Source: Deltaproteobacteria bacterium | Lineage (GTDB): Bacteria; Desulfobacterota; DSM-4660; Desulfatiglandales; HGW-15 | Assembly (NCBI GenBank): GCA_016930795.1 | Contig: JAFGFY010000038.1 | Location: 1-43,571, forward strand | Reading direction: 5' to 3' | DNA: 43,571 nt | In this document: positions 42,758-43,571 of the stretch, piece after piece | How positions within the stretch are numbered: the stretch's first letter is position 1 | Layout of the letters: every line of letters starts with the position of its first letter | Program-made: the position numbers and the translations under genes | The notes under the pieces: generated by a model | What the model saw: only the letters and a program-made list of their open reading frames with translations | Told to the model about the DNA's origin: nothing | Databases searched by the model: none

Positions 42758-43571
42758 AAAGAAGAACCTCGCTGAAGAACGAAATGCTTCACGGCTATGG
42801 GTCAAGGATATCAAGGTCGACGATCGAATAAGTGATCTCTATATGGCCAAGATGAAGAGGCTGGCTATGACCAAGAAGGGGGATCCGTTTCTGAGCCTGA
42901 CCCTTGCCGACCGTAGCGGAGATATTGAGGCGCGCATGTGGGATAGGGCAGAGGAATTTTCCTCGATCTTTGTGGAGGGGGATATTCTGGATGTTGAGGG
43001 TCACGCGGGTTCCTTTCGAGGACAAATTCAAGTGACGCTTTCAAGTCTCCGAGTCGCAGAAGAAGGTGTGGACCCAACGCTCTTCCTGGAAACAACGCCC
43101 AGGGATGTCAATAAGATGATGACGGCGTTGAAGCAGATGGCAAAGGAAATCAGGAATCCTCATCTCAAGAAACTCATTGACCGGTTTCTTGCTGATCGTG
43201 GGTTTGTTGCGCAGTTCAAGAGAGCACCGGCAGCCAAGGGTTTTCACCACAGCTATATAGGGGGGCTTTTGGAGCACACCCTTTCAGTGTGCGAAATGAT
43301 TGGGTCGGTTACGGAGCACTATCCGGAACTGGATAGGGATCTTCTGTGGACAGGTGGTTTCTTACACGATATAGGGAAGACACGAGAATTGAAGTTTGAT
43401 AGTGCGATCGATTATACGGATGAGGGCCGGCTCCTCGGTCACCTAGCGTTAGGGGTATCGATGATCGACGAGATGTTGTCCGGAATGAAGGATTTTCCTC
43501 AAGACCTTTCCACGTTGTTGAAACACCTGGTACTCAGCCATCATGGGGAGTATGAATTCGGCTCACCAAAA
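42750..43571 (+). CDS. YhaM-type 3'-5' exoribonuclease with OB fold and HD domain, 3' end cut by window
   Basis: Open reading frame of at least 274 codons running off the right edge. Residues about 15-110 form an OB-fold nucleic-acid-binding domain (DPFLSLTLADRSGDIEARMW). From about residue 165 an HD-type nuclease/phosphohydrolase domain follows, with FHHSYIGGLLEHTLSVCEM, the metal motif GGFLHDIGKTREL and LSHHGEYEFGSP. The layout matches YhaM 3'-5' exoribonucleases. It begins ATGACTGA, overlapping the stop of the aldolase gene, so it is translationally coupled. The C-terminus is not visible. Confidence 0.88.
   Translation, partial: MTEKKNLAEERNASRLWVKDIKVDDRISDLYMAKMKRLAMTKKGDPFLSLTLADRSGDIEARMWDRAEEFSSIFVEGDILDVEGHAGSFRGQIQVTLSSLRVAEEGVDPTLFLETTPRDVNKMMTALKQMAKEIRNPHLKKLIDRFLADRGFVAQFKRAPAAKGFHHSYIGGLLEHTLSVCEMIGSVTEHYPELDRDLLWTGGFLHDIGKTRELKFDSAIDYTDEGRLLGHLALGVSMIDEMLSGMKDFPQDLSTLLKHLVLSHHGEYEFGSPK

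Overview
The window reads like a chromosome segment of a strictly anaerobic, probably deltaproteobacterial (Desulfobacterota-like) organism. This is inferred from gene content only: a NADH-oxidising diaphorase module, an octaheme c-type cytochrome, a corrinoid-type methyltransferase, several ferredoxin-like proteins and a thioredoxin-linked arsenate reductase. No rRNA, tRNA or CRISPR array was recognised. Both ends cut genes: a thioredoxin at the left and a YhaM-type HD nuclease at the right.

Layout. (1) 1-4684, plus strand: an arsenic operon of thioredoxin, CcdA-like membrane protein, Fe-S protein, ACR3 arsenite efflux pump, ArsC arsenate reductase and a two-domain YeeE/YedE sulfur-type transporter. 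(2) 4822-6699: convergent NAD salvage pair (nicotinate phosphoribosyltransferase and nicotinamidase). (3) 7036-9770: AT-rich block with one radical SAM/SPASM-like protein and two GT2 glycosyltransferases. (4) 9957-15194, minus strand: five exported proteins (alpha/beta hydrolase, class A acid phosphatase, Tat cupin, Tat sugar-isomerase-like protein and a small secreted protein). They are followed by a divergent winged-helix/TolB/TPR regulator (15336-17084).

(5) 17231-20834, plus strand: a cyclic-nucleotide-binding protein followed by NuoE-, NuoF- and HoxU-like subunits. Together these form a diaphorase with no catalytic hydrogenase or formate dehydrogenase beside it. (6) 20915-23614, minus strand: a broken ORF, then an octaheme HAO-like cytochrome and its probable membrane partner, a fusion of one c-type heme motif, CopD-like helices and a cytochrome b5-like domain. 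(7) 24128-26274: a good promoter, the C-terminal remnant of a corrinoid protein, an intact URO-D-type methyltransferase, degenerate flanking repeats and a remnant of a REP-associated transposase. Two palindromic REP-like repeats elsewhere (11910-12004, 29173-29287) may belong to that transposon family.

(8) 26286-43571: mostly housekeeping or envelope genes. These are a CPBP protease, AIM24 protein, metallophosphoesterase, TPR protein, NudC, a DUF2089/SHOCT-like membrane operon, a DUF4019 protein, a ferredoxin-type aldo/keto reductase, a signal peptidase, D-Ala-D-Ala ligase, an SDR/DUF2867 protein, and a run of LsrF-like aldolase, zinc dehydrogenase, class II aldolase and YhaM. A 217-bp MITE-like element with 34-bp terminal inverted repeats lies before the D-Ala-D-Ala ligase gene.

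The parts most worth attention are the octaheme cytochrome with its unusual b5/CopD/heme-c anchor, the partner-less diaphorase with a cyclic-nucleotide sensor, the exported enzyme cluster built around a Tat-targeted sugar isomerase-like protein, and the sulfur transporter and redox trio inside the arsenic operon. All names come from motif recognition by eye; no database search was run.
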